Assembly (NCBI RefSeq): GCF_032362555.1
Contig: NC_083524.1
Location: 3,210,001 to 3,274,000, forward strand
Direction: 5' to 3'
Source: Amyelois transitella
Taxonomy: Eukaryota; Arthropoda; Insecta; Lepidoptera; Pyralidae
Length of the DNA stretch: 64,000 nt
Part shown: positions 47,123 through 64,000 of the stretch, in pieces
Position numbering within the stretch: the stretch's first letter is position 1
Layout of the letters: every line of letters starts with the position of its first letter
Position numbers and translations under genes: made by a program
Notes under the pieces: model-generated
The model's input: the letters and a program-made list of their open reading frames with translations, nothing else
Database searches by the model: none
Told to the model about the DNA's origin: nothing

Positions 47123-47366
47123 GCTTGGTTTTTGGCACATTTGGCAATTTAGCGCTTTTTTGGGACCTATTTAGCGCCACCTTGCTAGAGACAACGCAAC
47201 ACTGTAAATTGTCAATTGTTGTGCTTGCGTTTGCGTCTGTCTGTCTTGCTTTGTTGTATTGGAATTGGATTCGTATTTCATGAATTGGATTAGATTAATA
47301 ATATCTTAACTTTATATTTGTTGCTGATTTAAAAGCGAATGCTGAAGTGAATTAGGAAAACATACG

Positions 47367-47913
47367 ATGAATTCTACAGTATCTGATGATTTATCTCGGG
47401 AACATTTAGCATTAGAAGCTGCAAAGTGTATTCGTAGGTTATCTTTTGAAAGTGGAACTTTGAAATATTTCAATTGTTTTGTATGTGACAATTTATTTAT
47501 TTTGTTGTTATTTCAGAAAACATATTTACAAACACCCAAAAAGTTAAATCTTTACACAAAGAACTATTAGAAATAAACTTATCGGTGACTGCGTACATCG
47601 AAGAAAGTAAGAGACGCTTGGATGAGTTACGTTTGACCTTAGCACACGAAGCTAAGAGTTCTCATAAAGTCGTAGATATATTGTGTGAGAAATGTAAGTA
47701 TTCCTATATGAAAACTTATTTATGATAAACACTTACCATCAGGTTTCCAATAAGATATTTGTATAAAAAAGATAATAGAGAGTGTTACTACATAGGTACC
47801 TAATGCTTAAACATAGTTGCCCTTCACTTGATGTGAACCAAATCAATTTTTTATTACTTTCAAAATTCATATAAATTCAGTCTGATTGACCAACACACTT
47901 GAATTTTTCAGAA
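47367..47913 (+). CDS. Upstream ORF of a two-ORF transcript: about 81-residue coiled-coil-like protein
   Basis: Starts ATGAATTCTACAG at 47367. Exon 1 probably ends at 47433 (TTC|gtaggt), or at 47451. Exon 2 is 47517-47693 (acceptor TTTCAG, donor AAAT|gtaagt). The reading frame gives EHLALEAAKC, SLHKELLEINLSVTAYIEES and RRLDELRLTLAHEAK, regular heptads that predict a helical or coiled-coil protein. The last base of exon 2 is T and exon 3 starts AA (47912), so splicing itself creates the TAA stop. I do not recognise the family. If exon 1 instead read on without splicing, it would stop at 47570 after 67 codons. Confidence 0.5.
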
Positions 47914-47923
47914 TATTACGACT

Positions 47924-49493
47924 ATGTCTTCTCTACCACCTGCACCAAAAAAACGTATTAATATTAGAAACAATCAAAAACATCCACAAAAAGAAGACAA
48001 TAACAATAGCAACAAGAGCTCGGAGCGGCAACAGGCACGGAAGTTCATAACATGGTTTAACCATATGATTGATAATGAACGGCAGAACTTCTGTTTATAT
48101 CTATCTGATGATGCCATGTTGGAATATTTTGGACGGACAATAAAGACAAGAAAAAAAGTGGCAGCGTTCCTAAAACACGATATGCAATGTTCAAGACATG
48201 ATTTTACAACAGTAGAAAGTATTGACAAGATTCAGATGAGACAGGAAATGATTTCAAGGTTTGTTGCTTTATATAAGAATTTATTTAAAAAAAATTCTGT
48301 TTGTGTGCCACATAAAATCGAAATCAGCCGTTTACCAATAAAAATGTAAATCTATTATTTTTAATATTGCTGTGGATATGAGCAGAATTACTTTAATACA
48401 TAAAATAAAATGGATGTCCTAAGAAAGTTAGTCCATTTACATACATACATACATACATAAACTCACGCCTCTTTCCCGGAGGGGTAGGCAGAGACTACCT
48501 CTTTCCACTTGCCACATTATTTAGTCCATTTAAATTGATTGAAATGATATATATATTTTTTTAAATATCTTTTCTAATTGGACTTGTGTTTCTTGAGATT
48601 CTAAACCAATTATATTTTAATGGCTCATAATATATATACAGTAAACAGACCATATGTACCTATAATAAGATAAAAGATGATTTGCAACTAATCAGTCTTT
48701 CAAGACTTTTGTCTCCATCTAACCTGTAGGAGATAAAGGCTTGATTATACACATATATGTAAGTATTAGTTGGAACCAAAGCAATAATTATTAAGACTTG
48801 AAACCAATATTAAATTTAAAGTTTTAATAAATAAATTTAATTAAATTTTTCAGAAGAGGTGAAGAATCATTAGCCAGTCCCCATTCTCCAGAGATTTTTA
48901 ATTTAAAAATAGAAAGACCGTCAAAAAGAAGGCTTCCTCGGTGTGAAAGTCCAGAATGGGCAGAAGGCTGCCAACCTCCAGATGAAAAAAGCTCAGAAAA
49001 CAAAAGAATGAAGCCCAGTGAATCTCTAAACGATAATCATCCTGATGTTTTACCAAGAAATGGGGTAAAAAGAGCACACAGTGAGGACAGGTCGGAGATA
49101 AACAGTAAAGGAGACAGTGTCCTTGGCAGACGGGTTAAAAGGAAGTCTGTGCCGGTTACACCACCTAACTGCGAAGTCGGTCAAGGTGACTGTCTCCCGT
49201 CTACCAGCGGAACTGATTCCGATAGATCCCATGACACTTTGAATGCCCAGCTGCCAAAACTAGCAGTTGAATGCAATGGTTATATAGAATTCACAAGAAC
49301 TAGAAATAATCGTGCTACAGACTCAATGAAGTGGGAGCGAAAATGTAAGGTACAAATTAGCTATTCGGAAGATCCTCTTAATATTGGCGAGTATATCATT
49401 TGGGCATTGTTGTATACTGATGAAAGTAAGTGCAGAAGAAATCTGTTGGCCGCTTTCGAAGAGGTTGCTATTGAAGAAGGGCTGGTGAAATGA
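47924..49493 (+). CDS. Downstream ORF: uncharacterised protein with NTF2-like segments, 324 residues
   Basis: The ATG at 47924 lies 10 bases after the splice-made stop of the ORF before it. Coding exons 47924-48258 and 48854-49493 join in frame (ATTTCAAG|gtttgt, TTTTCAG|AAGAGG). The N-terminal part is basic (PKKRINIRNNQKHPQK), followed by ARKFITWFNHMIDNERQNFC and LEYFGRTIKTRKKVAAFLKH, a pattern typical of NTF2-like folds. A long charged disordered middle contains several basic clusters (KRMKPSE, RRVKRKS). The end ..CNGYIEFTRTRNNR and GEYIIWALLYTDESKCRR could supply the remaining strands of the same fold. No known gene is recognised; the NTF2-like call is inference from pattern. Confidence 0.7.
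48440..48516 (-). mobile_element. Family-B 3' terminus, reverse
   Basis: (catacata)n followed by aactcacgcctctttcccggaggggtaggcagag; very short copy in the intron. Confidence 0.8.
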
Positions 49494-50159
49494 TTTAAAC
49501 AGTGCTTCCAGATCTATTTTAGTTCAGGCCATACGGAATTGCAAAATTATGTTTAAAAAAAATTACGAAGTGAAATAATTTCAACATTAATACTATTGGC
49601 AATAATAATTGCCGTCTAAAATTACATGCATGCATTTCGACTTAAAGCAATATAAAATGTCCTTTTCAATTTAGTATGAATTGTAGGTATTACTTTTGAT
49701 TAGTTCCGCCTTCATTATGTACCCGAGAACACAATTTCCCAAATAATCATACTTTTTGATATTAAAAATTATTATACATTATTACTATTATTACATGGGA
49801 TTTTATTCATAGGCACTGCACTGCTTTAGGTTAAAAAAATAAGAGGGACCAAACTTGTATCCTATAAACTTGTGCACATTACATGTGATAACTAGGTAAA
49901 CTAATGTATACTCTTATAGCATTTATTTTTTAGCTCTATTTTACAATTTGTTTATTTGCTGACAATTCTTTTTCCATGAATTTTAGATACTGTCACAAAC
50001 TAGGACTTAAATTGAGCATGCTGAAGGTATTTTTCATCTAAGATGGTTTTTGGCACAAACTGGTTGAAAGAATAAAAAAAGAAACAATGTAATAAGCAAA
50101 CTATTTTTTCAGTGTAACAGGTACAATGTAAAACCTTCTTTATTGTGATTAATATTAGG
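49494..50159. other. 3' region of the two-ORF gene
   Basis: AT-rich with an AATAAA near 50071 on the plus strand. A minus-strand AATAAA near 50139 would serve the frame at 50160-50465. No other gene. Confidence 0.5.
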
Positions 50160-50465
50160 TCAACTTTGATCATTTTCTATTGCAATATAGAAAGTTTTAG
50201 CACGTACCGATATCATGAGATCCATCCTAGATGTAAAAAGGCCGCCGACGGTTTTATTCCAAGAATACAATTCCTGTTTCATCCGTTTAAAAACTGAATT
50301 ATTCCACTTTGTCCCACCAAGCTGCCTCTGGTGGGGCAGAGTAGAAGCCTTTAAATTCACATTGGAATCGCCTCTACTATTTAGTGGGACAGTTTCTACT
50401 AACGAATTTGTTGTAGGTTCTACAACACTTCATGGCGGCCGCTCCTCCAATAGTTTTATTGCCAT
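50160..50465 (-). CDS. Compact frame of 100 codons with one in-frame TGA, unknown
   Basis: On the minus strand an ATG at 50465 (A at -3, G at +4) opens MAIKLLEERPP, then TGA (50432-50430). The same frame then stays open to a TGA at 50160-50162 through QLGGTKWNNSVFKRMKQELY and WNKTVGGLFTSRMDLM. The upstream region has a CpG-rich patch and TGCGCATACGC; a polyadenylation signal lies about 20 bases beyond the end. This looks like a small gene with a nonsense codon. A competing ATG in a near-perfect context (gccgccATGAAG, 50433) reads another frame for 18 codons. A donor-like TCG|gtacgt occurs near 50203. Confidence 0.35.
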
Positions 50466-50527
50466 AATTTAAATGTGGCACTGCGCATACGCCAAGTCTA
50501 GTTGATTTGGCTGTACAAACCTATCAA

Positions 50528-50677
50528 CAAATCTTCGATACTTGACCACATTACCCTTCAAGCGACCATCGCCATACAAATCCTTTGATGTTCGTAAACG
50601 ACTTCTTTACGCCTTAAATGATTGTATGTATGTTTATTTTCTTTAGTTGCTTGGACATGTCAAGTATCGAAGATTTG
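50528..50677. mobile_element. Possible 150-bp MITE with 19-bp terminal inverted repeats
   Basis: CAAATCTTCGATACTTGAC (50528-50546) and its exact complement (50659-50677). No clear target duplication. Confidence 0.5.
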
Positions 50678-51766
50678 CATAGTTGTCGACACAAACTCTG
50701 TGTTTTTGTCTTGTCATTAGAAAGTTACACATCATAACTATGCAATGTTATTTGTAAGTGCCCTGTACTTTTCGTAAGTATAGGCACAATATAGAATGTC
50801 TTATTACTGAATTACAAGTTGGGGTTGTATGAAATTTATATGACGTCAATATTTTTTGTTCTTGAATATGCATTCACAATTTTATATTTCCTTTCAATAT
50901 GTACCACCGAAATTAGTGTCGTTCTCGTTTATTTTACGTTAGTATTTTAGTCTCCTTTAGAATAGTCATAGGTATAGGTTATTGACTTAAAAAATATCAT
51001 GTTTTATGTTAACATCTAATTGGTGATACTTGTAGGTACGAAGCAGGCTTCTTTGTAAAAGATTGATGATTGTCGTACTTCGTCATAATGTAATATTTTT
51101 TTTTAGATAGTGTCCCTAATTTTCTCCTTCATATGAGCGTATGAATTGTAAATGAGATTTTCAAGTATAATTGTTCTTATATCTACTTTTAAGTTCATGT
51201 TGTTATAGTCGTTACTTGTGAAGTAACGAGAGGGGAGATTTTTGTTTTTAATTATGCTAGAGATGTATAAGACAAATAAAGTTTGTTTAGCAATATTTGT
51301 GGTTTTTATTTTCTGCCTACCCCTCCGGGAAAGAGGCGTGATTTTATGTATGTATGTATTTTTGACCAGCATTTGCTGGCACAAATTGAAATTCCGTGCG
51401 ATAGGTAAAATTAACTAAATTGCTATGATTCCCTTTCTGTGCAAAGATTCCTCCGTGGTCCAAAGGGTTTTTATTAATAGGTAAAGGAAAATCAATATTA
51501 TAAGTCCCGCGAGTTAGGCTGCACCACGCCAATACATATTAATATAAATTTGAAAGTGTGTTTGTTTGTCAGTCTTTCACGTCTAAATCACTGAATCTAC
51601 ATGTCGTGGAGTACGGAGGACATAGTTTTTGCTCAAATTTTATTCAACACATAAGCGATGGGGAATATTTGATTTATTAGATAAGTAGGTAGGTACGTAG
51701 TTTGTCCATGAAGAATGTGTAATCTGTGTGTTTGTGGTCAAATCAATTTTTCAACTTTAAACAAAA

Positions 51767-51817
51767 GTCCGCCTGAAATTTTGTTGTAAAAACATTACAA
51801 CAAAATTTCAGGCGGAC
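51767..51817. repeat. Perfect 22-bp hairpin
   Basis: Arm GTCCGCCTGAAATTTTGTTG (plus TA) and its exact complement around a seven-base loop. Confidence 0.95.
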
Positions 51818-52389
51818 GGGTTAATAGTAAAAAATGGATACTTAGTAAAAAAAACTATATTATTGTCTTAAATAACTAAATAAAGAACAGTAACATTTTA
51901 AATATCCAAATTCATACAATTTCCAACTACATTCATGAATATCTTTGATCACCTTAAGGAAAGATGTATACAAATACAAAATTTAGGATCTCGCCGTTCC
52001 CTCGTATAGTTCTTCATACCAGTACGGCTATGAGGATATTAAAAAAAAAGATATTTCTGCCATACATATGTCGCACGAATTAAATTCATATTGTAAAATT
52101 AAGTAGATACCTATTTAGTAAATCCTGTTTCAGATCTATTACATTATCTAATTTGTGGCACCATTATAAAGCTTAAAAACTAATAAATCTAAATAGATTA
52201 ACTTAAGTAATGATATCTGCGCGATCTTAATCATATTTTTTTTTTACCAATAACCCACGTGGGCTCAGTAAAGTAAGTGAAAGATATCAAAAGTACAACT
52301 ATATTTTACTGCTTATTGCAAAACACGTCTATAATTCAATTTCTATTATTTTGCGTGAAACGGTGGTTTTATATAGGTGGAAGAGTTAG

Positions 52390-52430
52390 AAGTTAATTGA
52401 AAATAATGCAACGCTATTTTCAATTAACTT
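52390..52430. repeat. Perfect 16-bp hairpin
   Basis: AAGTTAATTGAAAATA and TATTTTCAATTAACTT with a nine-base loop. Confidence 0.9.
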
Positions 52431-52574
52431 CCATCTCGTGCTTTGTCATTGTAATGTAATTATTATTTGCTCACTTCAATTCGTGCATTTTACAATAGTA
52501 CTTTTTCAATTAACTGATTTTTACCGAAACCATTGATTAAACTCAATGAAAATTTGATTAAACTCTACAAAAAT

Positions 52575-52802
52575 TTTACATACATATAGTCACGCCTATA
52601 TCCCTTGCGGGATAAACAGAGCCAACAATGTTGAAGAGATTGATAGGCCAAGTTCAGCAGTTTGGCTTTGTGATAGAACTGAGATTTAAGTGACAGGTTG
52701 CTAGCCCATCGCCTAAATAAAGAATCCTAAGTTTATAAGCCAATCCCTTGGTCGCCTTTTACGACATCCATGGGAAAAGATAGACCGGTCCTATTCTTTC
52801 TT
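52575..52802 (-). mobile_element. Family-A element, reverse
   Basis: tatagtcacgcctatatccc to gaccggtcctattctttct; the extreme head is missing. Confidence 0.75.
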
Positions 52803-53626
52803 TTACATGTTACACGTATATAATAGTGGAGATTTACAAGAGAAATCTTTTTAGCACATACCCCATTTAATTTGCCCATCTCTTCTCTTATTTATAGATA
52901 GTTCTTCTTTGCCATACACGCACACAAATATAAATGCCCTAGGGCGGCAAAAAACAAACCAGCATATAGATTAGTTAATAATGCCTAAATTTATTATCTC
53001 AACTAAAACACAGGACTCTGCTCCCATGTCAATTAAGAAAAATTCTACTTTAGCATATAAACCTATCTAGAAATACAAATTATCTATCTGCAAGTAACAT
53101 TTCTAGGCAATAGTAGCAGTTGTCAGTCCAATGTTTTTATTTTGTGTGTTGTACACACGTCCAATAATCATTTGAGGTAAGCTCAACTGGTACAGTGGCC
53201 CAGACATAAAAGTTTACCAACTTTGATTTATCTATGATACAAAAGCGGTAAATACTTTCATTGTTGGTCACTGTACTGTACAAAGTTTTAACAACAATAA
53301 AATGCATAGCATTTAAAATTACATGTTAATTTGAGTTATCACCAAAATAAATGCAGATGAGAGAGGAATAAAAATTGTAACATGCTTATGGTATAACATT
53401 TACCTCTAATTGTAAATTATCATATCAAGTGGCTTATAGTCTACCTAAGTAGGCCACATATTAATTCCACAATTATATAAATATAGATACTAAAGTTGCC
53501 TTTAATCATAAATATAGGTAGGTAGGTAAGGCATTCACCAAATTTTGTAATTACTAGCTAATACTACTACAGACCAGCCATTCTTTTTAACCGAAAATAG
53601 CAAAGACACTTTACTTCAGCAGTTTA

Positions 53627-53764
53627 CTATGTAAGTATGTCCACCAGACAACTAAGTATGACGAGGACCACTGCTCCATATGGTACCTGGTTCAGAGCAT
53701 ATCTACAGCCAGCCAAAAGAGTAAATGCAGCTAGTGTGATGGGTACCTTTGAGGCGGGTACCAT
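53627..53764 (-). CDS. Candidate 45-residue two-helix membrane micropeptide
   Basis: Minus-strand ATG at 53764 in context CCAATGG and stop TAG at 53627-53629. The peptide begins MVPASKVPITLAAFTLLAGC, then RYALNQVPYG, and a second hydrophobic segment AVVLVILSCLVDILT ending at the stop. Two hydrophobic helices with a short polar turn look like a real small membrane protein, not a chance frame in AT-rich DNA, and the codons are GC-richer than the flanks. It lies about 350 bases beyond the stop of the GOLM-like gene on the same strand, so it is in that gene's 3' UTR or is a separate gene. The open frame extends a little upstream without another ATG. No family recognised. Confidence 0.45.
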   Translation of the reverse strand: MVPASKVPITLAAFTLLAGCRYALNQVPYGAVVLVILSCLVDILT

Positions 53765-54116
53765 TGGAGATGCAATTATTGACTTATTTTTTTTATTAAA
53801 TTGTAGGTAATTTTTAAATAAAAAAAAATTATTGCATGATGATGAGTTTGCAATTACAAAAATAATTTTGTGACTTTGTTACTTTAATACATATCACACC
53901 CTAAGAAGCTACTAATAAAGACTGGTTTTACATGAATTTAATACAACAAAATATCTGAATTAAAAAACCTAGTTCTCACCAAATTTCATAAATGATGCTT
54001 TATCCTATCTCTTATAAATAGCCGAATACTATAGAAATAAAAATAATATCATATTTAATTGAATATGGCGACCATATCACAAGAGGTCACAATCACAATC
54101 AGTTTTTTAAATGAAT

Positions 54117-54899
54117 TTACTGAAATTGTGGATCAACACCCTGATCATTAATGTTTGTGTCAAGTTCCTCATTTGCATTATTATCTTCTAGTGCTACATT
54201 GTTATTGTCTAAGCCCCCTTGATCCCCTTGGTCATTGCTGTCCAATGCTGGGTGTTCCACAGCATTATTGCTTTCTAAAGGGGGTTGCTCTGCTAATTTT
54301 TTCATTTCTACTGCTGGTTTTTCCACCAAGTTGTTATTATCTAAAGCAGGACTTTGCTTCATTGGCTGTGCCGCTGGCGTAATCTTCAATGGAGGTAATG
54401 GAGCTGCCTTTGTTGTTAATGCAGTCTTTAATTTCTCAATCTCTTTCTCTAATTCCACAATTTTTTGCTTCTTCTCCACTAACTGTGAGTTTTCTAACCT
54501 CAACGTCTCAATTGTAGCAGTCATAGTAATTTGCAGGTTTTTAAAAGACTGCAGCTCTGTTGTACACATTTGTAGCTCAACTTGCGTTGTGTTTACCTGT
54601 CCTTCTGTTCTTTTCAGCTTGTTCTTTGTCATTAATATGTCATTGGCTAGTTTTTCTTTGCCTTTGTCTAAATTTTGCACTTTTTCCATGTAAGTGTTTC
54701 TTTGCTCCATCAATGTTAAAGAATCAGCAACGCAAGAAGATTGTTGTTTTGAACACTCCTGGAGCTGTGAACTCATTTCAGAGATTCTTAATCGCATCTC
54801 TCCTTCTAAGGTCCAGCTATTGAAGAGTGAAAGGAACAGTAGGATGCATACAGCAAACAAAATATACATGGGCCATCGACGCATGGTATCAATACCCAT
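54117..54899 (-). CDS. GOLM1/GOLM2-like type II Golgi membrane protein, 260 residues
   Basis: Intronless frame from ATG 54899. A short basic cytoplasmic tail (MGIDTMRRWP) precedes one helix, MYILFAVCILLFLSLFNSW (about 11-29), which should act as a signal anchor. A long lumenal coiled coil follows to about residue 165 (ISEMSSQLQECSKQQSSC, TIETLRLENSQLVEKKQKIV). The C terminus is acidic and Asn/Asp-rich with imperfect repeats (LDNNN, LESNN, LDSND). This architecture matches GOLM1/GOLM2 (CASC4), Golgi proteins that recycle to the surface. Assignment is by architecture, as the sequence itself diverges quickly. Divergently arranged with NAA15, 457 bp between start codons. Confidence 0.6.
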   Translation of the reverse strand: MGIDTMRRWPMYILFAVCILLFLSLFNSWTLEGEMRLRISEMSSQLQECSKQQSSCVADSLTLMEQRNTYMEKVQNLDKGKEKLANDILMTKNKLKRTEGQVNTTQVELQMCTTELQSFKNLQITMTATIETLRLENSQLVEKKQKIVELEKEIEKLKTALTTKAAPLPPLKITPAAQPMKQSPALDNNNLVEKPAVEMKKLAEQPPLESNNAVEHPALDSNDQGDQGGLDNNNVALEDNNANEELDTNINDQGVDPQFQ

Positions 54900-55356
54900 A
54901 TCTAAATTCTAATGTCAGGGAAAAAGTTCAATACACTTCTTTAACAGTAACTACAATAAATATTAATAATTTTCGACACGACGACAAAGTAAAAACAAAA
55001 GTAAATTTTAATTTCTATTTACACGTTTTGACAGACAAGATATTACTGTCTTGTCTTGACTTTAACAGGCAGGTAAAAGTAATGAATGAATGGAATGAAT
55101 GACAATAGAAATGGACTAGAATGAATCAGAAACCAATAAAGTTGAGTGTACATTTAGCATCTTTTGGTAGAATTTTTGGGTAGAATTAAATATCAAAAAA
55201 TTGGCAACACTGGTTTGGTCACGTGACTGGACAACTGCTCTACATCCATAGACAGCAATTCTTCATCGACTTCTTTGGTTTATAGCCACGAGGTTTTTAG
55301 AAATATTTCAATTTATTAGTGAAATATAAACAAAAACTACATTTTCTTTGGACAAA
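54900..55356. promoter_or_regulatory. Bidirectional promoter region of the GOLM-like gene and NAA15
   Basis: The two genes start head-to-head with 457 bp between ATGs. The sequence contains ggtcacgtgactgg near 55217, an E-box CACGTG. No start sites could be placed. Confidence 0.5.
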
Positions 55357-63766
<8,410 letters not shown>

Positions 63767-63840
63767 GTAATTTTCTCTTTTTATTTGCAAATTAAGCCTT
63801 TACCGTTTGCTCTGGTTAAGAGTCGTGATTTTATATAAAT

Positions 63841-64000
63841 ACTAGCTGTCCCGGCAAACGTTGCTTTGCCATATAAATAATTTTAAGTAATTTCTAGTTC
63901 AAAAAATGTTAAGGGTGGACAACCCTTAACTATGGGGGGGTATGAAAAGTGTTGGCCGATTCTCAGACCTACTCAATATGTTCACAAAATTTCATGAGAG
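63841..64000 (+). mobile_element. Another dispersed repeat, truncated by the window end
   Basis: actagctgtcccggcaaacgttgctttgcc, then ggttgtccacccttaac-type sequence. A common insect repeat start, different from the element at 63200. Confidence 0.5.

Larger units (their letters stand above)
46171..47366. promoter_or_regulatory. Shared upstream region of NFYA and the two-ORF gene
   Basis: NFYA runs to the left and the next gene to the right. The region contains a GC-richer block at 46700-46780, a degenerate family-A copy (46850-47078) and a (TTTC)n microsatellite (47096-47122). Confidence 0.45.
50678..53626. other. Intergenic region with repeats and hairpins
   Basis: No supported gene. Contains a 48-base family-B end (51311-51358), a decayed dispersed element from 51536, hairpins at 51767-51817 and 52390-52430, and a reverse family-A copy (52575-52802). 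Confidence 0.5.

Noticed and set aside
50430-50432. Selenocysteine codon
   Set aside because: No SECIS element was identified and Lepidoptera are reported to lack selenoproteins; a nonsense mutation at a CpG is simpler.
54155-54912. Plus-strand frames of up to 152 codons
   Set aside because: They are antisense to the GOLM-like gene; their Cys/Phe/Ser-rich content mirrors Lys/Glu/Asn codons on the other strand.

Overview
The window looks like nuclear DNA of a moth or butterfly. It is AT-rich, with short spliced exons bounded by GT..AG, a tRNA-derived SINE, and dozens of copies of a short retroposon whose tail is a (TATG)n/(ATAC)n microsatellite, together with the 3' ends of a non-LTR element with the same kind of tail. 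The species cannot be fixed from the sequence alone.

Layout. 1-6547, minus strand: an LTR retroelement of the errantivirus type (Ty3/gypsy with env). It has one LTR, a tRNA-Ser-type primer site, an intact gag, an intact pol in the -1 frame behind an A AAA AAG slippery heptamer, and the start of an env frame that runs off the window. 6548-21800: mostly non-coding and repeat-bearing. A minus-strand gene is suggested by one good exon (12997-13161) and a possible second one (about 11089-11281). 21841-22041: a two-exon lysine-rich micro-gene of about 49 codons. 22494-38608, plus strand: a 15-exon gene for a secreted-then-anchored type I membrane protein of 801 residues. All 14 splice junctions keep frame, and the first exon (a signal peptide) is only 28 codons. 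It resembles the KIAA1549/UPF0606 family. 40832-46170, minus strand: NFYA, the DNA-contacting subunit of the CCAAT-binding factor NF-Y, in ten exons including a 21-nt microexon, with a cluster of CCAAT boxes at its own 5' end. 47367-49493, plus strand: two consecutive reading frames that appear to share one spliced transcript; the stop of the first is made at the splice junction. 50160-50465, minus strand: a compact frame with one in-frame TGA. 53627-53764, minus strand: a 45-codon two-helix membrane micropeptide frame in the 3' region of the next gene. 54117-54899, minus strand: a GOLM1/GOLM2-like type II membrane protein. It sits head-to-head with NAA15 (55357 to beyond the window end), the auxiliary subunit of the NatA N-terminal acetyltransferase; 11 exons and 583 codons are visible.

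The structure most worth following is the relation between retroposons and splice sites. In at least four places a retroposon, or its duplicated target site, lies at a splice donor or within about 25 nt upstream of an acceptor. In one case the 12-bp target-site duplication contains the splice donor and so has made a second copy of it. Other notable structures are a roughly 230-260 bp inverted repeat bracketing exons 10-14 of the membrane-protein gene, and a set of unrelated, nearly perfect hairpins scattered through introns and intergenic DNA.
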